30,707 nt of DNA from assembly GCA_030044475.1 (NCBI GenBank), contig JASHVP010000061.1, forward strand, positions 1 to 30,707. The letters run 5' to 3'. The stretch is from Thermoplasmata archaeon (GTDB lineage Archaea > Thermoplasmatota > Thermoplasmata > Lutacidiplasmatales > UBA184). Position 1 is the stretch's first letter. Every line of letters begins with the position of its first letter. Positions 22,885 to 29,330 of the stretch are shown in pieces. The position numbers and the translations under genes were made by a program. The notes beneath the pieces are model-generated. The model made no database searches and was not told where the DNA came from. It saw only the letters and a list, made by a program, of their open reading frames with translations.

Positions 22885-22917
22885 GCCCGCCGGGGGCGGT
22901 CGGGCCTCCCGGCGGGC
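22885..22917. repeat. 10-bp perfect inverted repeat (hairpin)
   Basis: GCCCGCCGGG at 22885-22894 pairs with CCCGGCGGGC at 22908-22917 around a 13-nt loop in the spacer between two divergent genes. In DNA this GC-rich some hairpins arise by chance; it could be a structured RNA element or nothing. Confidence 0.45.
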
Positions 22918-23067
22918 GGCGGCCCCGAGACGTCCCTCCGACGCATGGCTCACCGTTCGCGCGAGTGAGCCTCGGCTGCGTGGCCCGTGGTTTAAGCGTT
23001 CGTTTCCTGCGGCGCGGCGTTCGCCTCAACGTCAAGGGTTATGCGGGGCGGAGGGGAACGGCGCGGG

Positions 23068-24405
23068 ATGGCCCGCCGCCCGGCCGACCCGTCCGAGGAC
23101 GACTCGGACGACGACGAGGAGTCGCCGCCGCCGCGTTCGCGTCGCTCCTCCTCGAGCCGCCATCCCCCTCCCCGACCGAGCCGGCGCCCCCCGGTGCGTC
23201 GCTGGCGTCCGAGCGACGACGACGCGGAGGACGCCCCGGTCGACGCCGACGACGCGGTCCCGGACGACCGACCCGGCCGGCGGGGCCGGTCCAAGCCTCC
23301 CACGTACTGGCGGGCGCGGGACTCGCTCTGGTTCGAGCCGCTCGTCGCCCTCGCGGTGATCGTCGTCCTGCTCGTCTCGCTCTACGCCTACACCGACAAC
23401 TGGCCGCCGGTCTACGTGGTCGAGTCCGATAGCATGCAGCACGGGTACACCGACATCCTCGGCCTGATCAACACTGGGGACCTCGTATTGGCGCAGAAGA
23501 TCCCGACCGACCAGATCACGGACTACGTGATGGGCATGAAGACCGGCTACTCGACGTACGGCGAATACGGCGACGTGATCCTCTATCGCCCGGACGGATC
23601 CGGGACGACTCCGATCATCCATCGCGCGATTCTGTACCTCGACTACAATCCGGCGACCGGCTCCTACAGCGCGCCCGAGCTCGCGGGACTGCCCTGCGGC
23701 TCGAGCTCGACCGCGTTCTACAACACGCCCGGCTGCGCGACCTCGAACCTGACCGGTACGCTCGACCTCTACCACGTCGGCTGGAAGTCCGTGACGGTCT
23801 CGATCTCCCTGAGCTCGCCGATGCTGGGCGACCATTCCGGATTCCTGACCATGGGGGACAACAACTTCGACCCGACGGGGTGCACGCCGACCCCCTGCAC
23901 GGGCTTCCCGGACCAGTCGCCCGGCGGCTTCAGCTCCTTGGTCGAACCGGGCTGGATCATCGGCGTCGCCCGAGGGATGATCCCCTGGTTCGGGGCGTTC
24001 AAGCTCCTGCTCGATGGGAATGCCGGGATGGTGCCGCCGCAGTCGTGGGAGTTCGCCGGACTCACGATCGCCGCCGTGATCCTGCTCGCGTTCGGCCTCC
24101 ACTACGCCCTCCGCGCCGAAGGGATCGAGAGCCCGATCCGAAAGCGCGAGGAGGAGGAGGCCGCCGAGGAGGAGGAGGAAGAAGCGGCGGACGAGGAGGA
24201 CGAACGACGCGGGGGGTCTCGCGGGCGTCGCATCTTGCGGTCCCTGACTCCGTGGCGTCACCCCGACGAGTCGGACGACGACGACCCGCCGTCGACCCGT
24301 CGGAGAACCTCCGACCCCGCGCCCTCCGGCCGGCGGGGCCGACCCCGCCCCGCCGTGAAGCGGTCCCGCCCGTCGCGGCACGACGACGAGGACGACGACC
24401 TCTGA
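23068..24405 (+). CDS. Signal peptidase I, archaeal/ER type, with long charged tails
   Basis: Removes signal peptides from exported proteins outside the membrane. 445 aa from the ATG at 23068 (454 aa from ATG 23041). I prefer 23068 because GGTTATG at 23038-23044 sits where TATA boxes lie in this genome. Residues 1-80 are an Asp/Glu/Arg/Pro-rich disordered tail. A membrane span follows (about 88-112, FEPLVALAVIVVLLVSLYAYT), then the catalytic domain: Ser122 in VESDSMQHG, His185 in PIIHRAI (His replaces the bacterial Lys) and Asp264 in MGDNN. A second span (about 332-352) is followed by a 90-residue tail of acidic and basic runs (EEEEAAEEEEEEAADEEDE... RRGRPRPAVKRSRPSRHDDEDDD). An inserted loop (about 205-260) carries cysteines. 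Archaeal enzymes are usually about 150-350 aa, so the tails are unusual. Confidence 0.9.
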   Translation: MARRPADPSEDDSDDDEESPPPRSRRSSSSRHPPPRPSRRPPVRRWRPSDDDAEDAPVDADDAVPDDRPGRRGRSKPPTYWRARDSLWFEPLVALAVIVVLLVSLYAYTDNWPPVYVVESDSMQHGYTDILGLINTGDLVLAQKIPTDQITDYVMGMKTGYSTYGEYGDVILYRPDGSGTTPIIHRAILYLDYNPATGSYSAPELAGLPCGSSSTAFYNTPGCATSNLTGTLDLYHVGWKSVTVSISLSSPMLGDHSGFLTMGDNNFDPTGCTPTPCTGFPDQSPGGFSSLVEPGWIIGVARGMIPWFGAFKLLLDGNAGMVPPQSWEFAGLTIAAVILLAFGLHYALRAEGIESPIRKREEEEAAEEEEEEAADEEDERRGGSRGRRILRSLTPWRHPDESDDDDPPSTRRRTSDPAPSGRRGRPRPAVKRSRPSRHDDEDDDL

Positions 24406-24434
24406 GCCGCGCGGTCCCTCGAGGACCGTCGCGC

Positions 24435-24447
24435 AATCCTTTAGTCC
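24435..24447 (+). promoter_or_regulatory. Probable TATA element of the PRPP synthase gene
   Basis: AATCCTTTAGTCC in a GC-rich spacer, 31-43 bp before the ATG at 24478. Confidence 0.45.
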
Positions 24448-24477
24448 CGGGCCCGGTCCGGCGGTCCGCGGTTGAGC

Positions 24478-25353
24478 ATGCACGTCATCGGAGGGACGGC
24501 GTCGACCGCGCTCGCCGAGCGGATCTCGCGGGAGCTCGGCAATTCCCCGTTCGGCATCCCGTTCCTGAAGCGCTTCTCGGACGGCGAGATGTACGTTCGG
24601 ATCGGCGGCCGTCTCGAGGGGGACGACGTGGTGCTCGTCCAGTCGACCCGCACCGACGAGGACGTGATCGAGCTGCTCCTGCTCGAGGACGCCGTCCGGG
24701 AAGCCGGCGCCCGGAAGGTCTTCGTGGTCGTTCCGTACTTCGGCTACCAGCGCCAGGACCGGCGGTTCGCCCCGGGCGAACCGATCAGCGCACGGTCCCT
24801 CTGCCGCCACGTCGAGCTGGACGCCGACGCGGTCATCTCGGTCGACCTCCATTCCCCGCAGATCCTCTCGCACTTTTCGAAACCGGCGTTCGAGGCGAGC
24901 GGGATCCCCGCGATCGCCCGGCTCTTGCGCGAGCGCCCGATCGACGTGCTGGTCTCCCCGGACCGCGGCGGCGTCGACCGGGTCCGCCGCATGGCCACCC
25001 TCCTGGATCGCCCCTGGTTCGCGCTCGACAAGAAACGGATCGACAGCGACCATGTGGAGCTCTCGTTCCCGTCCACGGTCGACTACCCGACCGAGGGGAA
25101 GTCCGCGGTCCTGATCGACGACGTCATCACCACGGGCGGGACGATCGTCGAGGCGGCGAAGCTCCTGCAGAAGCACGGCGTGCGGGCCGTCTCTGCCGCC
25201 TGCACGCACGGCCTCTTCCTCCGGGACGCCTTCGAACGGATCAAGGCGGTGACCGACGAAGTCTACTCGACCGACACGCTCGGCAATCCGGCCGAGAAGG
25301 CGTCGGTCGCGCCCGACGTCGCCCAGATCCTCCGGCGCCTGGCGCCGTCGTGA
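24478..25353 (+). CDS. prs: Ribose-phosphate pyrophosphokinase (PRPP synthase)
   Basis: Makes PRPP from ribose 5-phosphate and ATP for nucleotide, His and Trp synthesis and for NAD synthesis. 291 aa, typical of archaeal PRPP synthase. Visible motifs are KRFSDGEMYVRI, the flexible-loop region PYFGYQRQDRRFAPGEPISAR, and the metal motif VDLHSPQI. VSPDRGGVDRVR and the PRPP-binding loop DDVITTGGTI complete the set. A TTG two codons earlier is an alternative start. Its stop overlaps the GTG of the next gene (GTGA). PRPP also feeds the quinolinate step downstream of NadB encoded 2.4 kb away. Confidence 0.95.
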   Translation: MHVIGGTASTALAERISRELGNSPFGIPFLKRFSDGEMYVRIGGRLEGDDVVLVQSTRTDEDVIELLLLEDAVREAGARKVFVVVPYFGYQRQDRRFAPGEPISARSLCRHVELDADAVISVDLHSPQILSHFSKPAFEASGIPAIARLLRERPIDVLVSPDRGGVDRVRRMATLLDRPWFALDKKRIDSDHVELSFPSTVDYPTEGKSAVLIDDVITTGGTIVEAAKLLQKHGVRAVSAACTHGLFLRDAFERIKAVTDEVYSTDTLGNPAEKASVAPDVAQILRRLAPS

Positions 25354-26327
25354 GCGGGGGTCGCGCGGTGGAGCCTCCGCGCCCGGCCTCCGGGGCTCCG
25401 GAGGACGAGCTCGTCGAGATCGTGCAGATGGTCCGTCGGGAGCTTCAGCTCCTGGAGGAAGCGCCGACGGGGGCCTGGGTGGAGGAGACGGCGCGGGACC
25501 TGCGAGGGGGCCGGAAGTCCGGGTGGTACTACCCGACCTCGACGGGCGGGGGGCTCGCGTTCTTCTCCACGCGGCCGCCGGACGCGTTCGGGCACGTCCA
25601 CGTCGGCCCCGGGTCGGACGCCGCCGAGCGCGGCGTCCGGCTCGCGACCGCCCTCCTCGACGGCCTTCCTCCGTCGATCCGGGCGGTCGACGTCGGGTTC
25701 ACGGGCCTCGACTCGGCGAGCGAGGGCCGGGTGCTCGCCGACCTCCTCCGGCGCCCGGGCGCGCGCGCGATCGTGCGGGAGGCAATGGAGCGGTCGATCG
25801 GTCCGGAGGATGACGCGTCGGTGGGCCCCGTGCCGTCCGGACTCGCCCTGGTCCCGGTCCGCCGCATCACCCTGGACGCCCTCGCGGACCTCGACCGGAG
25901 GTCGTTCGCCGGGACCGTCGACGAGATGCTGATCGGCCGAGAGCTCACGGACTACCGGCGCGTCCTCGAGGCCCTGCTCGCCGGCAGCGTTGGGCGGTTC
26001 CTCGACGAGGCGTCGACCGCGCTCGTCGAGCCGGACCCCCCGCGACTCGTCGGAGCGATCCTGACCACGGAGCAGTCGCCGCGGCGGGCGGTGTTCGCCG
26101 ACTTCTTCGTGGACCCGTCCGACCGTCGCGAGGGGCGGGGACGATACCTGCTCCAGTGGGCGATCCGTGCCTTACGCGCCCTGGGGCACGAACGCGTCCG
26201 GCTCTGGGTGAGCCGCGAGAACGACGCGGCCCGTCGCCTCTACGATCGACTCGGATTCCGTTCGGTCGCGGTCACCACGATCTACCGGTGGGAGAGGCCC
26301 GGGTCGCACCCGCAGACCGCAGCGTAG
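25350..26327 (+). CDS. GNAT acetyltransferase with an extra N-terminal domain (possible tandem GNAT)
   Basis: 325 aa. The C-terminal half (about 165-315) is a GNAT domain: LVPVRRITLDALADLDRRSF, VFADFFVDPSDRREGRGRYLLQWAI (acetyl-CoA loop RREGRG) and WVSRENDAARRLYDRLGFRSV. The N-terminal half (about 20-150) is not a recognised family. It has GLAFFSTRPPDAFGHVHVG followed by a helix and the strand VDVGFTGLD, which could be a worn first GNAT repeat as in mycothiol-synthase-like proteins. The GTG at 25350 overlaps the prs stop; a GTG at 25368 is an alternative. The last 46 bp overlap the convergent nuclease gene. Substrate unknown. Confidence 0.8.
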   Translation: MSGGRAVEPPRPASGAPEDELVEIVQMVRRELQLLEEAPTGAWVEETARDLRGGRKSGWYYPTSTGGGLAFFSTRPPDAFGHVHVGPGSDAAERGVRLATALLDGLPPSIRAVDVGFTGLDSASEGRVLADLLRRPGARAIVREAMERSIGPEDDASVGPVPSGLALVPVRRITLDALADLDRRSFAGTVDEMLIGRELTDYRRVLEALLAGSVGRFLDEASTALVEPDPPRLVGAILTTEQSPRRAVFADFFVDPSDRREGRGRYLLQWAIRALRALGHERVRLWVSRENDAARRLYDRLGFRSVAVTTIYRWERPGSHPQTAA

Positions 26328-27649
26328 GGACACCCCGGCGCCATCCACGACGGGCACGCGGTGGCCGACGTCGGCTCGCCCGTCGCGAGCGCCCGCTCGA
26401 CCTCCGACGTCCGGTCCCGCCAGAGCCGCGAGAACGGCGTTCGCGACCGGAGCCGCAGTTCGAATACGGCGTACCGCTCGGCGTCGGACCGGGCGCGCTC
26501 GTACGCCAGGATCACGCGACCCCCGAGGGCCCCCGTGGCCACGCAGCGGAACCCGAGGTCGAGGACGTACTGCGGGCTCCGCTCGACCAAGGAGGCGGGG
26601 TCGATCGGGTCCCAGGCGCGAGAGGTGCGAAGGAGCACCGGTTCCCCCCGGAACGCCACGACCTCCTCGGACGTCTCGTCGGTCTGGACGGGCAAGCCGG
26701 CCACCTCGCCCACGGGACCCCCCTCGACCACGTCCAGCAGGCGCGGGAACGTGTCGCCCGTCACCGGGCGCGGGGGTGCCTCGTCCGTGACCGTCAGGGG
26801 GGTCGTACGCTCGAAGTACGCGCGGCGAGGATAGATCAAGTCCCGGAATCGTTCGATCGGCGGGGGAGCCGGGGACCGTTGCACCGGCGCGAGGGCCGAT
26901 CGGACCCGGTCCGCCACGTCGGGACGGTCCACGAGGTCGGGTCGACGCCCGAGCGACCCGTCGTCGACCGACGGTTCGGTGCCCCGGCAATCGCATACCC
27001 CGGCGTTCTCGAATTCGCAGCCTCGGCCGAACCACCGGCACCCCGGAAGCTCGGCGGGAGTGCGGTCGGTAAGGGCGCGTCGGAGGGCGGCGGCCCGCGA
27101 CGCGAGCGAGGTCCGGAGGCGGTCGGCGTCCGCAAATCCGACGTCCACCGCTCGGACCGACTCGAGGGCTCGCTCCGAGACCTGCAGGTAGAGGAGTCGC
27201 CCGGTCGTCTTCCCGAGCAGCGCGCAGTACATCCCCAGTTGCTCGATGTGGTCCGGACGCGAGTCGAAGAGACGCGCCGGGTCGATCGGGGAGGAACTCG
27301 TCTTCACCTCCGTCGGCCGGTCGGCGAGGACGTCGACGCGGCCGGCGACCCCGTCCCGGCGCAGCCGAACTTCGATCGGGCCCTCGCGCGCGAGGGCCCG
27401 TCCGAGCGCGGCATGGAACCAGAGCCCTCGCTCTCGGGCCACGAGGCGCTCACGGGAGATCGGCACGGCGGGACCGACCCGGCGCCAGTAGGCCGCCCGG
27501 CCCGACACGAGGTCGGTGACCCCGAGGGTCGGGGTCGGCGAGGCGGTCGTCGCGCGTCGGGCCAGCTCGTTCGCGAGCTCCCGATCCTCCCGGACCTCGA
27601 CGACGGCCCGGAGGTCGATCGGGGCGGTCGAGCTCGCGCGGTCGGCCAT
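26282..27649 (-). CDS. Tandem Cas4/RecB-like PD-(D/E)XK nuclease, second copy degenerate
   Basis: 455 aa. The first half (about 41-221) is a Cas4/RecB-family nuclease: LGVTDLVSGRAAYW start, His79 in WFHAALG, Asp106, the ExK motif Glu114-Val-Lys116, QxxxY at Gln137-Tyr141, and a cysteine cluster (Cys204, 211, 219, 221), likely for Fe-S. The second half repeats the layout. DLIYPRRAYFERTTPL matches the start, and PIDPASLVERSP (348-359) matches PIDPARLFDSRP (121-132). VLDLGFRC...GGRVILAY matches IEQLGMYC...TGRLLYL, and a second cluster (Cys432, 440, 446, 448) ends it. In the second copy ExK reads as a Leu/Arg stretch and QLGMY as DLGFR, so it should be inactive. Cas4 uses one N-terminal plus three C-terminal cysteines; here all four are C-terminal. 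No cas genes or CRISPR nearby; a repair role is likelier. ATG start; divergent from nadB. Confidence 0.85.
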   Translation of the reverse strand: MADRASSTAPIDLRAVVEVREDRELANELARRATTASPTPTLGVTDLVSGRAAYWRRVGPAVPISRERLVARERGLWFHAALGRALAREGPIEVRLRRDGVAGRVDVLADRPTEVKTSSSPIDPARLFDSRPDHIEQLGMYCALLGKTTGRLLYLQVSERALESVRAVDVGFADADRLRTSLASRAAALRRALTDRTPAELPGCRWFGRGCEFENAGVCDCRGTEPSVDDGSLGRRPDLVDRPDVADRVRSALAPVQRSPAPPPIERFRDLIYPRRAYFERTTPLTVTDEAPPRPVTGDTFPRLLDVVEGGPVGEVAGLPVQTDETSEEVVAFRGEPVLLRTSRAWDPIDPASLVERSPQYVLDLGFRCVATGALGGRVILAYERARSDAERYAVFELRLRSRTPFSRLWRDRTSEVERALATGEPTSATACPSWMAPGCPYAAVCGCDPGLSHR

Positions 27650-27679
27650 CGCCCGGGCATCCGATCGGAACGCTTGACA

Positions 27680-27696
27680 GCTCCCGGGACGGGAGC
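27680..27696. repeat. 6-bp inverted repeat between the nuclease and nadB promoters
   Basis: GCTCCC (27680-27685) and GGGAGC (27691-27696) around a GGGAC loop, in the 77-bp divergent spacer just upstream of the nadB TATA element. It could be an operator; equally it could be chance. Confidence 0.35.
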
Positions 27697-27697
27697 C

Positions 27698-27707
27698 GCT
27701 ATACTCC
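27698..27707 (+). promoter_or_regulatory. TATA box of nadB
   Basis: GCTATACTCC, 20-29 bp before the ATG at 27727, in GC-rich surroundings; predicts a leaderless message. Confidence 0.6.
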
Positions 27708-27726
27708 GAGGGTCGCTGTCGCGGCG

Positions 27727-29289
27727 ATGCCGGAGGCGGGACGTCGACCGCTGATCATCGGGAGCGGGATCGCGGGACTCTACGTCGCGATCCGCGCGCG
27801 GGAGCTGGGGCTCCGTCCCACGATCGTGACCAAGGCCCGTCTCGAGGAGTCGAACACCCGGTACGCCCAGGGCGGGATCGCGGCGGCCCTCGGACGGGAC
27901 GACTCCCCGGGGCTCCACCTCGCCGACACCGTGCGCGCCGGTGACGGACTGGTCGACCGAGGCGCGGCCCGGCAGCTCACGTCCGAGGCGCCCGCCCGGA
28001 TCGCGGACCTGGTCCGGTACGGCGTGCCGTTCGACACCGTGGAAGGACAGATCGCGCTCGGACGAGAGGCGGCGCACGCCCGCGCGCGGATCCTCCACGC
28101 GGGCGGCGACGCGACCGGCCTGAACATCGAGGAGAGCCTCAAGCGCCGCGCGCTCGAGGCGGGGATCGACGCGCGCGAGCGGACGATGCTGCGCTCGCTC
28201 CGAACCGACCCGGACGGGATCGTCGCCGTCCTCTCGCACTCGGACGGGACCGGGGTCGAAGTGCTCGCGCCCGGGCCGGTCGTGCTCGCGACCGGGGGTG
28301 CCGGGTCGCTCTACCGGAACAGCACGAATCCGTCGATCACGACCGGCGAGGGAATCGCGCTCGCCTTCCGGGCGGGCGCCCTCCTGACGGACATGGAGTT
28401 CATCCAGTTCCACCCCACGGTCTTCTACCGGGAAGGGGCCCCGAGATTCCTCATCACGGAGGCCCTCCGGGGCGAGGGAGCCGTCCTGCGGAACGAGGCG
28501 GGCGAACGGTTCCTCGTCGGACAGCACCGCGACGCGGAGCTCGCCCCCCGGGACGTGGTCGCCCGCGCGATCGATCGGGAGCTCCAGCGGAGCGGGCGCC
28601 CGTGCGTCTACCTCGATGCCACCGCGGTTCCGCGCAACCTCCTGTTCGCGCGCTTCCCCTCCGTCTGCCATTTCCTCGCCGGCTACGGACTGGACCCGTC
28701 CCGCGACCTGATCCCCGTGGCGCCGGTCGCGCACTATACCATCGGCGGCGTCACGACCGACCTGGAGGGGCGAACCTCCTTGCGCCATCTCTACGCCTGT
28801 GGCGAGGTCGCCGCCACCGGGGTCCACGGGGCCAACCGGCTGGCCAGCAACTCGCTGCTCGAGGGGTTGGTGTTCGGCGAGCACGTCGCGCGGCAGCTCG
28901 CCCATCCGGCCCACAGCGGCCCGCCCGCCCCCGAACGCCTCGTCGAGGTCGCGCTCTCGCCCGGGGCGGGGCGCGGCGAAGAGACCGCCGACGTGGAGGA
29001 GGTCCGCGACCGGCTCTGGCAGGAGGTCGGGATCGTCCGGACCGCCGAGGGGCTCCGGGAGGCGGTCGGCGCGTTCGAGCGGATCGGGCGGACGGCCGAG
29101 CCGGCCGCCAGCGGGGTCCCGGGGTCGGCGGCGAACGCCGCCCTCACGGCCTCGTTCATCGCGCGCGCCGCCCTCGCCCGCACCGAGAGCCGCGGCGCGC
29201 ACTATCGGTCCGACTACCCGAAGGCCCGCCCGGCATGGCGCCACCACATCGGACTTCGCCGGGCGGGGGCCCGGCGGACGAGTCGCTGA
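27727..29289 (+). CDS. nadB: L-aspartate oxidase
   Basis: FAD enzyme that oxidises L-aspartate to iminoaspartate, the first step of de novo NAD synthesis (with NadA and NadC, not in this window). 520 aa, normal length. FAD-binding motif IIGSGIAGLYVAIRARELG at residues 10-28; RYAQGGIAAAL, LATGGAGSLYRNSTNP, EFIQFHPTVF and RFLITEALRGEGAVL are flavoprotein-subunit motifs. VAHYTIGGV, GEVAATGVHGANRLASNSLLEGLVFG and the helical C-terminal domain complete it. The spacing of the HYTIGGV and LASNSLLE motifs favours NadB over the succinate dehydrogenase flavoprotein, and there is no sdhB nearby. ATG with a good TATA box. Confidence 0.93.
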   Translation: MPEAGRRPLIIGSGIAGLYVAIRARELGLRPTIVTKARLEESNTRYAQGGIAAALGRDDSPGLHLADTVRAGDGLVDRGAARQLTSEAPARIADLVRYGVPFDTVEGQIALGREAAHARARILHAGGDATGLNIEESLKRRALEAGIDARERTMLRSLRTDPDGIVAVLSHSDGTGVEVLAPGPVVLATGGAGSLYRNSTNPSITTGEGIALAFRAGALLTDMEFIQFHPTVFYREGAPRFLITEALRGEGAVLRNEAGERFLVGQHRDAELAPRDVVARAIDRELQRSGRPCVYLDATAVPRNLLFARFPSVCHFLAGYGLDPSRDLIPVAPVAHYTIGGVTTDLEGRTSLRHLYACGEVAATGVHGANRLASNSLLEGLVFGEHVARQLAHPAHSGPPAPERLVEVALSPGAGRGEETADVEEVRDRLWQEVGIVRTAEGLREAVGAFERIGRTAEPAASGVPGSAANAALTASFIARAALARTESRGAHYRSDYPKARPAWRHHIGLRRAGARRTSR

Positions 29290-29297
29290 CGACCGGC

Positions 29298-29308
29298 AAA
29301 TCGTTATC
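29298..29308 (+). promoter_or_regulatory. TATA element of the acyl-CoA dehydrogenase gene
   Basis: AAATCGTTATC in the 41-bp spacer after nadB; the TTAT core is 24-27 bp before the ATG at 29331. Confidence 0.5.
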
Positions 29309-29330
29309 CTCCGGAGCCGGTCGGCCGCCC

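Larger units (their letters stand above)
22752..23067. other. 316-bp spacer with a GC hairpin and two AT-rich elements
   Basis: No convincing gene. Short open frames on both strands are Arg/Gly/Pro-rich and look like GC-bias noise. It holds a perfect 10-bp inverted repeat (22885-22894 with 22908-22917, 13-nt loop). There are two TATA-like patches, TTTAAGCG (22991-22998) and GGTTATG (23038-23044), the second 25-30 bp before the preferred signal peptidase start. No tRNA, SRP RNA or RNase P signatures were recognised. Confidence 0.6.

Noticed and set aside
22761..22946. 61-codon minus-strand frame in the same spacer
   Set aside because: Same biased composition, no promoter or ribosome site, overlaps the hairpin.
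22741..22968. 75-codon plus-strand frame in the 316-bp spacer
   Set aside because: Arg/Gly/Ser/Pro-rich composition, overlaps the start of the membrane protein gene, no promoter at the right distance.
26282..27649. Cas4-like nuclease as part of a CRISPR system
   Set aside because: No direct repeats, no cas1/cas2 or effector genes in the window, and the family is widely used outside CRISPR.
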